From Shimia isoporae (GTDB lineage Bacteria; Pseudomonadota; Alphaproteobacteria; Rhodobacterales; Rhodobacteraceae): DNA of 64,000 bases. Position numbers and translations under genes: made by a program. Positions 7,881 through 15,416 of this stretch are shown here, in pieces. Each line of letters starts with the position of its first letter. Positions within the stretch are counted from its first letter, which is position 1. The notes below the pieces were generated by a model. The model saw only the letters and a list, made by a program, of their open reading frames with translations, was not told the origin of the DNA and did not search any database. Location of the stretch: contig NZ_SMGR01000005.1 in NCBI RefSeq assembly GCF_004346865.1, positions 124,001 through 188,000 on the forward strand, read 5' to 3'.

Positions 7881-8170
7881 CACCAGCGGAAAGACAGGCG
7901 AAAGAAGACATGAAGGCGTGGCGGGACGCACAGCGGCGCAACGGACACGCCGCCGTACCAGCCTCGGAATGGACTGGGCCAAGGGCACGCGGCAAAAAAG
8001 CCAAGGCCGACGTCAGGCCCGTCCGTTGCGAGTGTTGTGACAGGCTGCGGCCAGCGGACAAGATCACCAACGGACGCGGGCACACCAAGCACTGCACCGA
8101 CAACGACAACTGCCGCCTCCGCGCGGAGCGGTGGGCGAGATTTTCACGGACGGGCGGGTCGTTGGATTGA
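7877..8170 (+). CDS. Small phage protein with Cys/His cluster
   Basis: The 97-residue protein starts within an ATGA overlap with the upstream small ORF. The N-terminal half is basic and helical. Residues 51-79 carry a probable metal-binding cluster: CECC at 51-54, HTKHC at 69-73 and C79. This arrangement differs from the C4 fingers of its neighbours but has enough ligands for one zinc. DNA or RNA binding is inferred from charge and context. It precedes the Mom-like gene by 37 bp. No named family recognised. Confidence 0.62.
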   Translation: MTPAERQAKEDMKAWRDAQRRNGHAAVPASEWTGPRARGKKAKADVRPVRCECCDRLRPADKITNGRGHTKHCTDNDNCRLRAERWARFSRTGGSLD

Positions 8171-8207
8171 CCTTGCTGCCGGACATTTTGGCACAGATAA
8201 TTGCCCC

Positions 8208-8942
8208 ATGGTCCGCACCTACAAACCCGTCCAGAAGACCCGCCGCCCCTGCACCATCTGCGGGCGCGTCTTCACCGCCAAGCGCAAGGACGCGCGATAC
8301 TGCGGCGTCCCATGCCGCCACCGCGCCAGCCGCTACCAGCAGGACGGAAATCACCAGCACAGGCTCAAGGGCGAACCCGACAATCCACCCGAGACATTCG
8401 CAGGCTGCAGCTTCGCGGAAATAGACCGCGACACAGCGGTGCCCGTCTTGGAGCAATACGAGTGGCTGGGCGATGCGGGACGGGCCGATCGGTTCTTTGC
8501 CAGCTTCACGCCAGACGGGCGCGTCATGGCGGTGGTGGGCTTTGCGACCCGCTGGCACCGCCACAACAGCGACGACGGGACGATCCTGTGGTGCCGAGGC
8601 TGCACGACACCCGCAGCCCACAAACACGCCGCCACATGGACAGCAGGACGGGCGCTGAAGGCCCTGAAGGCAGAAGGCGCGAAGCGGGTCATCGCCTACA
8701 GCGACCCGCTCGCAGGAGAGCGTGGCGTCGTTTACAGCGCAACGGGTCTCACGAAGGCAGGCGAGCCTCACAACCGCTTCCGCGTTCGACCGCCCAAGGT
8801 CAAATGGCACGAACACCACCTCTGCCACTCGGACCGCTGGCTGCGCCACGGTGGGCGCAATTGGAGCGTCGAACAGGCGCGGTCAAAAGGCTACCGCGTC
8901 GAGCGGGTACCGCAGCGCCAACTCTGGGCCAAAGACCTCTGA
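8208..8942 (+). CDS. Zinc-finger protein with Mom-like (GNAT) DNA-modification domain
   Basis: From ATG 8208 the product is 244 residues. Residues 15-36 form a C4 finger (CTICGRVF ... YCGVPCRHRA). Residues about 75-200 resemble phage Mu Mom and related GNAT-fold proteins: EWLGDAGR (85-92), the beta strand VMAVVGFAT (107-115), CRGCTTPAAHKHAATW (129-144), and RVIAYSDPLAGERGVVYSAT (160-179), which matches the YxD-x-x-x-G-x-x-G-x-V-Y-x-A pattern of Mom. Mom enzymes hypermodify adenine in phage DNA to resist host restriction. The assignment rests on motif similarity recognised by eye. The N-terminal finger may target DNA. An in-frame start at 8037 is less likely because it would overlap the preceding gene. 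Confidence 0.62.
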   Translation: MVRTYKPVQKTRRPCTICGRVFTAKRKDARYCGVPCRHRASRYQQDGNHQHRLKGEPDNPPETFAGCSFAEIDRDTAVPVLEQYEWLGDAGRADRFFASFTPDGRVMAVVGFATRWHRHNSDDGTILWCRGCTTPAAHKHAATWTAGRALKALKAEGAKRVIAYSDPLAGERGVVYSATGLTKAGEPHNRFRVRPPKVKWHEHHLCHSDRWLRHGGRNWSVEQARSKGYRVERVPQRQLWAKDL

Positions 8943-8975
8943 AAACGGGGCACTTATCTGTGCCAAAAGAACCGG

Positions 8976-10130
8976 CTATTTTCCCGCGGTCACCGCCTCG
9001 CCCCACGCCTGAAGCAGCGCCCTGCGCTCGTCCAGTCGGTCGCTCTGGGCATAAAGCGAGGTCACGCCCTGCGGCACATGGGCCAGCATCAGGCCAATCA
9101 CCGCATCGGCGTAGCCCTCAGACCCAGCCCATGTGGCCACGGCCTTACGCAGCGCGTGGGGAACATGCGGAAACCCTGCCTTCTTCATCCAGCGGTCAAT
9201 GTCGATCCGCGTGGGCCCAGTGCGGTCAACATTGGGAAAGACCCATGGGCTGTTATTTTTCGGCGCTCGCTCAAGCCAGACCTGCGCCTGCGTCGAGAGA
9301 GGCTGACGAAACGCCCGTCCCGCCTTCATGCGGTCAGCAGACCACGTCAGAACCCCATCACCAACCTCGTCCCGCTGCAGCGCGGTAATCATTGCCCGAC
9401 GCACGCCTGTCAGCGCCAAGAGCGCAATCACGCAGACGCGGGTCACAGCGGCCTCCTTGGAGCCGCCACGGTAGGCCGATCGCTCGCCCGTCTGGATGGC
9501 CGCGTACTGGGCCTCACACCAGCGCAGCAGCGCCGCCACCTCGTCCACGGTGGGCACCGCCCATGACGTGCCCTTTGGCAGCACGACACGACGCGGAATG
9601 AACATGCGGTCGATTTGGTCCATGTCGAGCAGATACCCCTCGAAATGCCGCACGATGCGCAGCGGCGTCTCCTGACCAGCGCCAAGCCCGCTCTTGACCC
9701 AATGGGCCTGCAATAGCGGCCAAACCGCCTTGGACAAGTCGCGGAGTTTCATGCCGCCAATGACAGGCGCGATGTGGCGCTCCCAAGAGGACAGGTCAGC
9801 CGCTGGATGCTTCAACTGGGTTTTGCGGGTGTTCCAGTAGACCGCGAAGGCATCGCCGACGGTGTCAACGTGGCCTTTGGGATTTTGCCCCGCGTCGACA
9901 AGACCGATCGCCTTTGACGCAGCCGCGCGGGCCTCGGCAAGTGATAGCTCGGGGAACCGACCGAGTGTCATGGCCTGCTGCTTGCCATGGATGACGTAGC
10001 GCACAAGCCATGACTTCGCCCCCTTGGACACCTGCAGGTAAAGACCCCGCTGCACGTCGTCCCGAATTTGCCAAATGCGTTTCCCCTCGGGCAGCTTCGC
10101 AGCCTTGACCCAACCCGTCGTGAGTTTCAT
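8976..10130 (-). CDS. Tyrosine-type phage integrase (DUF4102 family)
   Basis: The enzyme catalyses site-specific integration and excision. ATG at 10130 is preferred because AAAGGA lies about 8 bp upstream; a TTG at 10175 and ATG at 10160 are in frame but lack a site. The 384 residues comprise a DUF4102-like N-terminus (about 1-85, with DDVQRGLYLQVSKGAKSW), a SAM-like core-binding domain (about 90-180) and a catalytic domain with R244 (TGVRR), K269, H325-A-L-R328, H351 and nucleophile Y360. The gene points into the prophage, which places the attachment site to its right. Confidence 0.93.
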   Translation of the reverse strand: MKLTTGWVKAAKLPEGKRIWQIRDDVQRGLYLQVSKGAKSWLVRYVIHGKQQAMTLGRFPELSLAEARAAASKAIGLVDAGQNPKGHVDTVGDAFAVYWNTRKTQLKHPAADLSSWERHIAPVIGGMKLRDLSKAVWPLLQAHWVKSGLGAGQETPLRIVRHFEGYLLDMDQIDRMFIPRRVVLPKGTSWAVPTVDEVAALLRWCEAQYAAIQTGERSAYRGGSKEAAVTRVCVIALLALTGVRRAMITALQRDEVGDGVLTWSADRMKAGRAFRQPLSTQAQVWLERAPKNNSPWVFPNVDRTGPTRIDIDRWMKKAGFPHVPHALRKAVATWAGSEGYADAVIGLMLAHVPQGVTSLYAQSDRLDERRALLQAWGEAVTAGK

Positions 10131-10182
10131 CCGTTCTGTCCTTTCTGACGCTGCAGTCATGCGACCTGACTGCAATATCGTT

Positions 10183-10273
10183 TAGCCTTTACGGTCTGTA
10201 AGGGCAAATCCAGATCACGCAATAAAATCAACAAGTGACAGAAGGGTTAAGCCCTGACACTTTGTAAAGGCTA
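10183..10273. promoter_or_regulatory. Inverted repeat in the integrase upstream region
   Basis: TAGCCTTTAC (10183-10192) and GTAAAGGCTA (10264-10273) are exact 10-bp inverted repeats, 71 bp apart, in the AT-rich 149-bp gap right of the integrase. They could be integrase arm-binding or repressor sites and lie where an attachment site is expected. No att core can be defined without the other prophage end. Confidence 0.4.
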
Positions 10274-10324
10274 GTAAAAACAGATACTTAAACTTGTCTC
10301 GATGAAGAAAAATTATTAATGTCT

Positions 10325-10981
10325 TCAAGAATTTGAGACACCCTCAACATGCCTCGCATAGACCTCGATCATCCAACCGAGCATTACAGCGTTCAGGATA
10401 TGCCACATGAAGTGCGTGCCCAGCGGCAACGCCGAACAAACGACTTCGTCCAAGGAGCGAAACGTCAACGAAACCATCAGGATAGCCACCCCGATCGCAA
10501 GCCCTTTTGCCACCTCCGGCAACCGGTTTCTTAGAAGCAAGGCATACAGGGCAATCATTGCCGGTACGGGAAGGTAACCAGCCGACGTGCCAAGTAGGGG
10601 AAGGTTTTGAAAGACCGGCAAGGTAATGTAAGCAAATGGAAAAAATAGCAGTGTCGCCGCAATTGCCCAATACCAGGGCATCCCCCAAAAATCGCGATTT
10701 GCCGCGAAGATATATAGCAAGACATAAGCGGCGATCGGTGTGGTATCCGCCACTGCTGACCAGACTAAAGCATGGGTGTGAAACAGATAGCTACCGACGC
10801 CGATTAGCCCCAAGATCACGCAGAGCGCGCGCGCAAGCCCCAGACGAGGTCCCTGAACACGCTGCCACATGATCACTGCAGCAACGACAAACGCAGCATT
10901 TGTCACTGCATTAATTGGTTCTGCCCAATATTCCGGCCCCAGCCGTTCGCAATATCCATCAATGTAGCGCGTCCACTCCAT
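10325..10981 (-). CDS. Ceramidase-like integral membrane protein
   Basis: ATG 10981 is chosen because GGGAAG lies 6 bp upstream; a TTG at 11002 is the alternative. The 218-residue protein has about seven hydrophobic spans. It carries the alkaline-ceramidase family signature: an N-terminal EPINAVTNAAF segment, SYLFHTHALVWSAVADTTP with conserved His/Asp in the middle, and a C-terminal HFMWHILNAV motif. Family members hydrolyse ceramide-like amides using a membrane-embedded zinc; the actual bacterial substrate is not known. It is divergent from the UPF0173 gene (61-bp gap). Its 3' end borders the prophage. Confidence 0.75.
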   Translation of the reverse strand: MEWTRYIDGYCERLGPEYWAEPINAVTNAAFVVAAVIMWQRVQGPRLGLARALCVILGLIGVGSYLFHTHALVWSAVADTTPIAAYVLLYIFAANRDFWGMPWYWAIAATLLFFPFAYITLPVFQNLPLLGTSAGYLPVPAMIALYALLLRNRLPEVAKGLAIGVAILMVSLTFRSLDEVVCSALPLGTHFMWHILNAVMLGWMIEVYARHVEGVSNS

Positions 10982-11042
10982 CGCATCTTCCCAAACACTC
11001 AACCTCTGCTACTCTTGCCTCAAAGCAGGAGGAGAAAACACC

Positions 11043-11738
11043 ATGAAAATCATCTGGATGGGCCACGGCTCCTTTCGCATCGAAACCGCAGGCTTGGTAT
11101 TACTGCTCGATCCTTGGCTGACCGGCAATCCGGTATTGCCCGAAGATCAACACAAGACTGCAACCGATGGCGCAACCCATCTTATCCTAACACATGCCCA
11201 TTTTGACCACGTCGCAGATATGCTTCCTCTGGCTCGCAAGCTGTCAGTACCTGTGGTGGGACAGTATGACCTCATGGGACATTGGTCGGAACACGAAGGC
11301 GTTGAAACCATTGGGTTCAATAAGGGCGGCACAGTAAGTCTGGGAGATGGTGTTTCCCTTGCCATGGTGCCAGCTTGCCACAGTTCCACCTTTGGCAGCG
11401 AGGAGGGTCCCAAGGCTGCGGGATCTGAGGTTGGCTATATGTTGATGACCGAAGGCAAGACAATTTACCTGTCTGGCGACACCGGCATCATGGCAGACAT
11501 GGACTGGATGGGAGACTACTACAAACCCGACATCGGCATTATCTCGGCTGGCGGCCATTTCACCATGGACATGAAAGGCGCAGCGTATGCGGCCAAACGC
11601 TACTTCAATTTCAAAACAGTGATCCCTTGTCACTATGCGACTTTCCCCATTCTTGAACAGTCTGCCAAAGACCTCGTTGACGGGCTGCCGGGCGTGGATG
11701 TCATTGAACCCAAGATCATGCAGGCCATCGAGCTCTGA
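11043..11738 (+). CDS. UPF0173 metal-dependent hydrolase (metallo-beta-lactamase fold)
   Basis: The 231-residue protein begins MKIIWMGHGSFRIE and has the zinc-binding HAHFDH motif, with further His and Asp ligands in VPACHSS, YLSGDTG and IPCHYATFP. The length and N-terminus are standard for UPF0173 (YtkL-like) proteins, whose substrate is unknown. An AGGAGG ribosome-binding site precedes ATG. Its stop overlaps the next start as TGATG, so it is cotranslated with the M24-family gene, perhaps in a shared catabolic step. Confidence 0.9.
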   Translation: MKIIWMGHGSFRIETAGLVLLLDPWLTGNPVLPEDQHKTATDGATHLILTHAHFDHVADMLPLARKLSVPVVGQYDLMGHWSEHEGVETIGFNKGGTVSLGDGVSLAMVPACHSSTFGSEEGPKAAGSEVGYMLMTEGKTIYLSGDTGIMADMDWMGDYYKPDIGIISAGGHFTMDMKGAAYAAKRYFNFKTVIPCHYATFPILEQSAKDLVDGLPGVDVIEPKIMQAIEL

Positions 11739-12907
11739 TGCCAGCAAACGACTTCACTCAAGACGAGTATGCCGAACGGATTGCCAAAACCCGTGCCGCC
11801 ATGTCGGCAAACGACATTGAAACTCTAATCGTTGCCGATCCATCCAATATGGCATGGCTAACCGGTTATGATGGCTGGAGTTTTTACGTACCGCAGGCTG
11901 TCGTTGTGCCATTGTCCGGCGATCCGTTCTGGTGGGGTCGACCACAAGACAAGGCGGGCGCCGCCCAGACCACGTGGTTGCAGGCCAGCCATTTACTCGA
12001 CTGGCCGGAAGAGCACGTACAGCACCCCGATCGCCATCCATACGAAGCCCTAGCCAAGCATCTGAGGGAACGCGGACTGACCCGATCTATCGCGGTCGAG
12101 AAGGACAACTATTACTACTCTGCAAAGGCCCACGCGATCCTGGAAGGAGCCTTTGGTCCCCTCGTTGACGCCACTGGCCTTGTGAACTGGCAACGAGCCG
12201 TCAAAAGCCAAACAGAACTTACACTGATGCGAAAGGCGGGCAGGCTGACAGCCCACATGCACGCGACTTTGCGCGAAGGGTTTCGCGAGGGGCGACCGAA
12301 AAACGAATTGGTAGCCGAAGTGCAGTCAGCAGGAATTGCAGGCGTTGACGGTATTGCAGGTGATTATGCCGCGATTGCCCCTATAGCTCCTTCCGGAAAA
12401 GAGGCATCTGCTGCTCATATCACTTGGAACGACCGGCCCCTTGGTCGCAATGAAGCCACGTATTTTGAAGTCTCCGGCTGTTTTCACCGCTATCACGCGC
12501 CTGCCAGTCGCACCCTTTACATGGGTGACCCCCCAAAAGACATCCGTCGCGCCGAAGACGCTGTTTTGCGCGCAATTGACGACGCTTTTGCCGCAGCCAA
12601 ACCCGGCACAACTTGCGAAGACGTGGCATCCTGCGTTTTCGAAAGCTTTGCGCGTGCTGGTTATGAAAAGGCGAACCGCACTGGATATCCGATCGGTCTG
12701 AGCTACCCACCGGACTGGGGAGAACGGACGATGAGTTTACGCCCCGGCGACCAAACGGAACTCAGAGAAAACATGACGTTCCATCTTATGCCCGGCCTCT
12801 GGACACCTGATTGGGGTGTAGCCATTACGGACAGTTTCGTCGTCACGCCTGATGGCGGTGAACCGTTGGCCGACATCCCTCGAAGCATTCACGTTGTTCC
12901 GGTCTAG
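11738..12907 (+). CDS. M24 family (DoeA/creatinase-like) hydrolase, probable ectoine hydrolase family
   Basis: The 389-residue protein has a creatinase N-terminal domain (about 1-165, with SNMAWLTGYDGWSFYVPQA) and a pita-bread C-terminal domain (about 175-389). The usual metal ligands of M24 aminopeptidases are not preserved: FEVSGCFHRYHAPASRT replaces the Asp pair region, which suggests a metal-independent amidase such as DoeA, which opens the ectoine ring to N-acetyl-diaminobutyrate. No doeB deacetylase, ectoine transporter or regulator is next to it, so substrate is uncertain. The convergent tadA gene overlaps its last 4 bp. Confidence 0.7.
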   Translation: MPANDFTQDEYAERIAKTRAAMSANDIETLIVADPSNMAWLTGYDGWSFYVPQAVVVPLSGDPFWWGRPQDKAGAAQTTWLQASHLLDWPEEHVQHPDRHPYEALAKHLRERGLTRSIAVEKDNYYYSAKAHAILEGAFGPLVDATGLVNWQRAVKSQTELTLMRKAGRLTAHMHATLREGFREGRPKNELVAEVQSAGIAGVDGIAGDYAAIAPIAPSGKEASAAHITWNDRPLGRNEATYFEVSGCFHRYHAPASRTLYMGDPPKDIRRAEDAVLRAIDDAFAAAKPGTTCEDVASCVFESFARAGYEKANRTGYPIGLSYPPDWGERTMSLRPGDQTELRENMTFHLMPGLWTPDWGVAITDSFVVTPDGGEPLADIPRSIHVVPV

Positions 12908-13353
12908 CGCCGCTCCGCAAAGAATTTTTTGAGAAGCACCTCCGCTTCATCTGCGGATATTCCGTCATAGATTTCCGGCACATGGTGGCTTTGCGGATGT
13001 GAAAATATACGTGGCCCCTGCGCGACGCCGCCAGACTTGGGATCCGATGCACCGTAGTAAAGCCGCGCAATTCGCGTCTGCGAAATCACGCTCGCGCACA
13101 TGGGACACGGCTCAAGAGTGACATAAAGATCATACCCCGGCAGCCGTTCGCTGCCTGCCAACTCACATGCCTCGCGAATTGCCAAAACCTCTGCATGCGC
13201 GGTCGGATCGCTTAGTTCGCGCGTCCGGTTGCCAGCGGCGGCCACCACCTTGCCTTCCGGCGAAACAACTACGGCCCCAACTGGTACTTCGCCCCGCTCG
13301 GAAGCTGCGTGCGCCTCGGCCAGAGCCCGCGTCATATGACTTTTGAACTTCAT
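12904..13353 (-). CDS. tadA: tRNA-specific adenosine deaminase TadA
   Basis: The enzyme deaminates A34 to inosine in tRNA-Arg(ACG). The 149-residue protein starts at MKFKSHMTRALAEA (ATG 13353); an in-frame extension to 13398 adds 15 residues without family similarity. The zinc-site motifs are complete: HAE in TAHAEVLAI for the proton-shuttling Glu, and PCPMC for two Cys ligands. It is divergent from rluB (64-bp gap) and convergent with the M24 gene. Confidence 0.93.
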   Translation of the reverse strand: MKFKSHMTRALAEAHAASERGEVPVGAVVVSPEGKVVAAAGNRTRELSDPTAHAEVLAIREACELAGSERLPGYDLYVTLEPCPMCASVISQTRIARLYYGASDPKSGGVAQGPRIFSHPQSHHVPEIYDGISADEAEVLLKKFFAERR

Positions 13354-13417
13354 TGACAAAGGGTGTGCCTTGCTGCGCCCCCTTTCGCAATCCCCCAAAT
13401 TTCGCTAAGGCACAGCC

Positions 13418-14293
13418 ATGACCCGCAAGCCCACAAAACCCAGCGCCGCAGCCATGACTCGGAAACCAGTCGCCCGCAAAACCGCGAAGGCTCCTGATAA
13501 GACTCCGCCGCAAGCCAAAGACAGCCCCCCCGAGGGCGATCGCATTGCCAAAGTTCTTGCCCGCGCCGGTGTCGCATCGCGCCGCGAAGCTGAGCGCATG
13601 ATCGAAGCCGGTCGCGTTACGGTGAACGGAAAAACGATCGACAGCCCTGCGCTGAACGTGACCGCTCGCGCACGCATAACCGTGGATGGCAAACCCGTTG
13701 GTGAGCCTGACCCTGAACGCATCTGGCTGTATCACAAGCCTGCAGGTCTGGTCACGACAAACCGGGATGAGAAAGGGCGCGCGACGATCTTTGACAAACT
13801 GCCACCGGATTTGCCGCGGGTGATGACCGTTGGTCGTCTCGACTTGAATTCAGAAGGCCTTCTGCTGCTAACAAATGATGGCGGCCTCAAGAGGAAGCTG
13901 GAACTGCCATCCACGGGGTGGCTGCGAAAATATCGCGTTCGTATAAATGGTCGCCCCACAGAAGATACCTTCACGCCCCTGCGAAAAGGCATCGAAATTG
14001 ATGGCGAGAAATTTCAGCCGATGGAGATCTCTCTTGATCGCCAACAAGGCGCCAACGCGTGGGCTACAGTCGGCCTGAGAGAAGGTAAAAACCGCGAAAT
14101 CCGTCGCGCGATGGAGGCGATTGGCTTGACGGTGAACCGCCTGATCCGCGTCAGCTACGGCCCTTTTCAGCTCGGCAATCTCAAGCCGGGAGAAGTCGAA
14201 GAACTGCGCCGTAGAGTTGTGCGTGATCAGCTTGGACTTGATGGGGCTGTGCCGCCCGAAACGCGCCGCAAGCCCGCTCGACGCCGAAAATAG
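13418..14293 (+). CDS. rluB: 23S rRNA pseudouridine synthase, RluB/RsuA family
   Basis: The 291-residue protein has a Lys/Ala/Pro-rich N-terminal extension (about 1-40), an S4 RNA-binding domain (about 42-85: RIAKVLARAGVASRREAER) and a catalytic domain with GRLDLNSEGLLLLTNDG (catalytic Asp in GRLD). A C-terminal basic tail follows. RluB modifies U2605 of 23S rRNA; the paralogues RluE/RluF/RsuA share this layout, so exact target is by length and frequency. Basic N- and C-terminal extensions are common in alphaproteobacterial versions. Confidence 0.88.
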   Translation: MTRKPTKPSAAAMTRKPVARKTAKAPDKTPPQAKDSPPEGDRIAKVLARAGVASRREAERMIEAGRVTVNGKTIDSPALNVTARARITVDGKPVGEPDPERIWLYHKPAGLVTTNRDEKGRATIFDKLPPDLPRVMTVGRLDLNSEGLLLLTNDGGLKRKLELPSTGWLRKYRVRINGRPTEDTFTPLRKGIEIDGEKFQPMEISLDRQQGANAWATVGLREGKNREIRRAMEAIGLTVNRLIRVSYGPFQLGNLKPGEVEELRRRVVRDQLGLDGAVPPETRRKPARRRK

Positions 14294-14372
14294 CCTGCTG
14301 ACAAAGGGCCGAATCCTTGCCCCTTCAGCAAGGGGGAATTATCTGCGCGTTTTTCATTTTTTTGTCTCCCAC

Positions 14373-14400
14373 CATGCGTTATTGAGCGAAAAAACGCATG
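14373..14400 (+). promoter_or_regulatory. Inverted repeat/hairpin in the TerC leader
   Basis: CATGCGTT (14373-14380) and AACGCATG (14393-14400) form 8-bp perfect arms around 12 nt, 22 bp before the terC ATG and directly ahead of its GGGGA site. This could be a leader hairpin or an operator. It does not match the manganese riboswitch found upstream of some terC homologues. Confidence 0.4.
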
Positions 14401-14422
14401 AAAAACAACGGGGACGCGTGTA

Positions 14423-15250
14423 ATGGCCGATCTACTGACTTTGGAAAACCTGACCGACTTGCTGATGCTTTGCTTCCTGCAAGCCGTGTTGGGTTTTGAC
14501 AATCTTCTATACATTTCGATCGAAAGCCAACGTGCCCCAGCAAACCAGCAAAAAGCTGTTCGTTTTTGGGGTATCATCATCGCTGTGGCTCTGCGCGTGG
14601 TTCTCCTGTTCGCAATGATCCAGCTGATTGACGCAATGGCGGAGCCTTTCCATATTTTTGCCGAAGGCGGCTGGATCGAAGGTGGTATAAACTTCGCGAC
14701 CTGTATTTTCATCATCGGCGGGGTGTTCCTGATGTACACGGCGGTCAAGGAAATCAGCCACATGCTGGCAATCGAACACCTGGAAAAAGATGTGGACAAA
14801 AAAGGCCGCAAATCAGCCGTTCAGGTGGTGCTTCTGATTGTTGCCATGAACCTCATTTTCTCCTTCGACTCGGTACTTTCTGCTCTCGCGATTACCGACG
14901 TCTTCCCGATTTTGGCCACAGCCATTTTGTTGTCAGGCGCGGCAATGTTGCTGCTCGCTGACGGCGTCACCGAATTTCTCAAAAAGAACCGCATGTACGA
15001 GGTGCTCGGTCTGTTTATCCTACTGATCGTTGGCGTTGTTCTGCTCGGTGAAGCCGGACAGGCAGCAGCCCATGCAATGCACGACCCGTCTCTCGCATTG
15101 AAGTTTTTCGGGTACGAAGTTGTGCCGATGTCCAAAACCACTTTCTATTTTTCGGTGGCGGTCCTGTTTATCGTGGAAATCCTGCAATCAGGCTATGCTC
15201 GGAAACTCGCGGCAGAACGTGCTGCCGAACAAAATAGCGACAATCACTGA
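14423..15250 (+). CDS. TerC family integral membrane protein
   Basis: The 275-residue protein has about seven to eight transmembrane helices and the family motif GFDNLLYISI in helix 1-2 and FSFDSVLSALAI in the middle, each with the conserved acidic residue used for metal handling. TerC proteins export manganese or help load metals onto exported proteins; some act in tellurite resistance. It is followed 82 bp later by the XpaC/TelA module on the same strand, so co-regulation in a stress response is plausible but not shown. Confidence 0.9.
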   Translation: MADLLTLENLTDLLMLCFLQAVLGFDNLLYISIESQRAPANQQKAVRFWGIIIAVALRVVLLFAMIQLIDAMAEPFHIFAEGGWIEGGINFATCIFIIGGVFLMYTAVKEISHMLAIEHLEKDVDKKGRKSAVQVVLLIVAMNLIFSFDSVLSALAITDVFPILATAILLSGAAMLLLADGVTEFLKKNRMYEVLGLFILLIVGVVLLGEAGQAAAHAMHDPSLALKFFGYEVVPMSKTTFYFSVAVLFIVEILQSGYARKLAAERAAEQNSDNH

Positions 15251-15332
15251 GGTGAATGCGGGAATCTTCCCCCTAGCCACGGGGCTGCGGAGTTCCTAGA
15301 TTTCATCAGGGTTGGAAGGGACTTGTATTGCC

Positions 15333-15416
15333 ATGTCTGAAAGTGGATTGCAGAAACTTTCGTTTTTTCTGCTTGTCATCCTCATCCTCTATGTGACTGT
15401 CACAGGAGGCTCGTGA
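15333..15416 (+). CDS. 27-residue single-span membrane peptide
   Basis: An ATG at 15333 opens a 27-codon frame: MSESGLQKL followed by a hydrophobic run of about 16 residues (SFFLLVILILYVTVT) and GGS. GGAAGGGA lies about 12 bp upstream. Its TGA (15414-15416) overlaps the ATG (15416) of the XpaC-like gene, a coupling that argues for real translation. No homologue can be named; a membrane subunit of the XpaC/TelA module is an inference from position. Confidence 0.6.
   Translation: MSESGLQKLSFFLLVILILYVTVTGGS

Larger units (their letters stand above)
1..10175. mobile_element. Integrase-proximal end of a prophage (left end outside window)
   Basis: A continuous run of tightly packed plus-strand phage genes includes a gp10-like neck/tail protein, a tape-measure protein and a Mu-F-like minor head protein. 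It ends in a minus-strand tyrosine integrase at 8976-10130, after which ordinary chromosomal genes begin. No terminase, portal, capsid or lysis gene is visible, so these must lie left of the window or be missing. No tRNA lies at the integrase end, so the attachment site is probably in the AT-rich stretch 10176-10324 or the 3' end of the ceramidase-like gene. That boundary is inferred. Confidence 0.88.

Noticed and set aside
8201-9388. 395-codon plus-strand frame overlapping the Mom-like gene and the integrase
   Set aside because: Extremely Arg/Pro/His-rich, overlaps two genes with clear signatures, no family similarity.
1-10175. Gene transfer agent cluster (RcGTA-type) instead of a prophage
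   Set aside because: An integrase is present, tail and head gene order does not match the conserved GTA cluster, and the cargo genes are atypical for it.
14294-14422. Possible manganese (yybP-ykoY) riboswitch ahead of terC
   Set aside because: The leader is only about 130 bp and lacks the conserved core of that riboswitch; only the 8-bp-arm hairpin was kept as a weak candidate.
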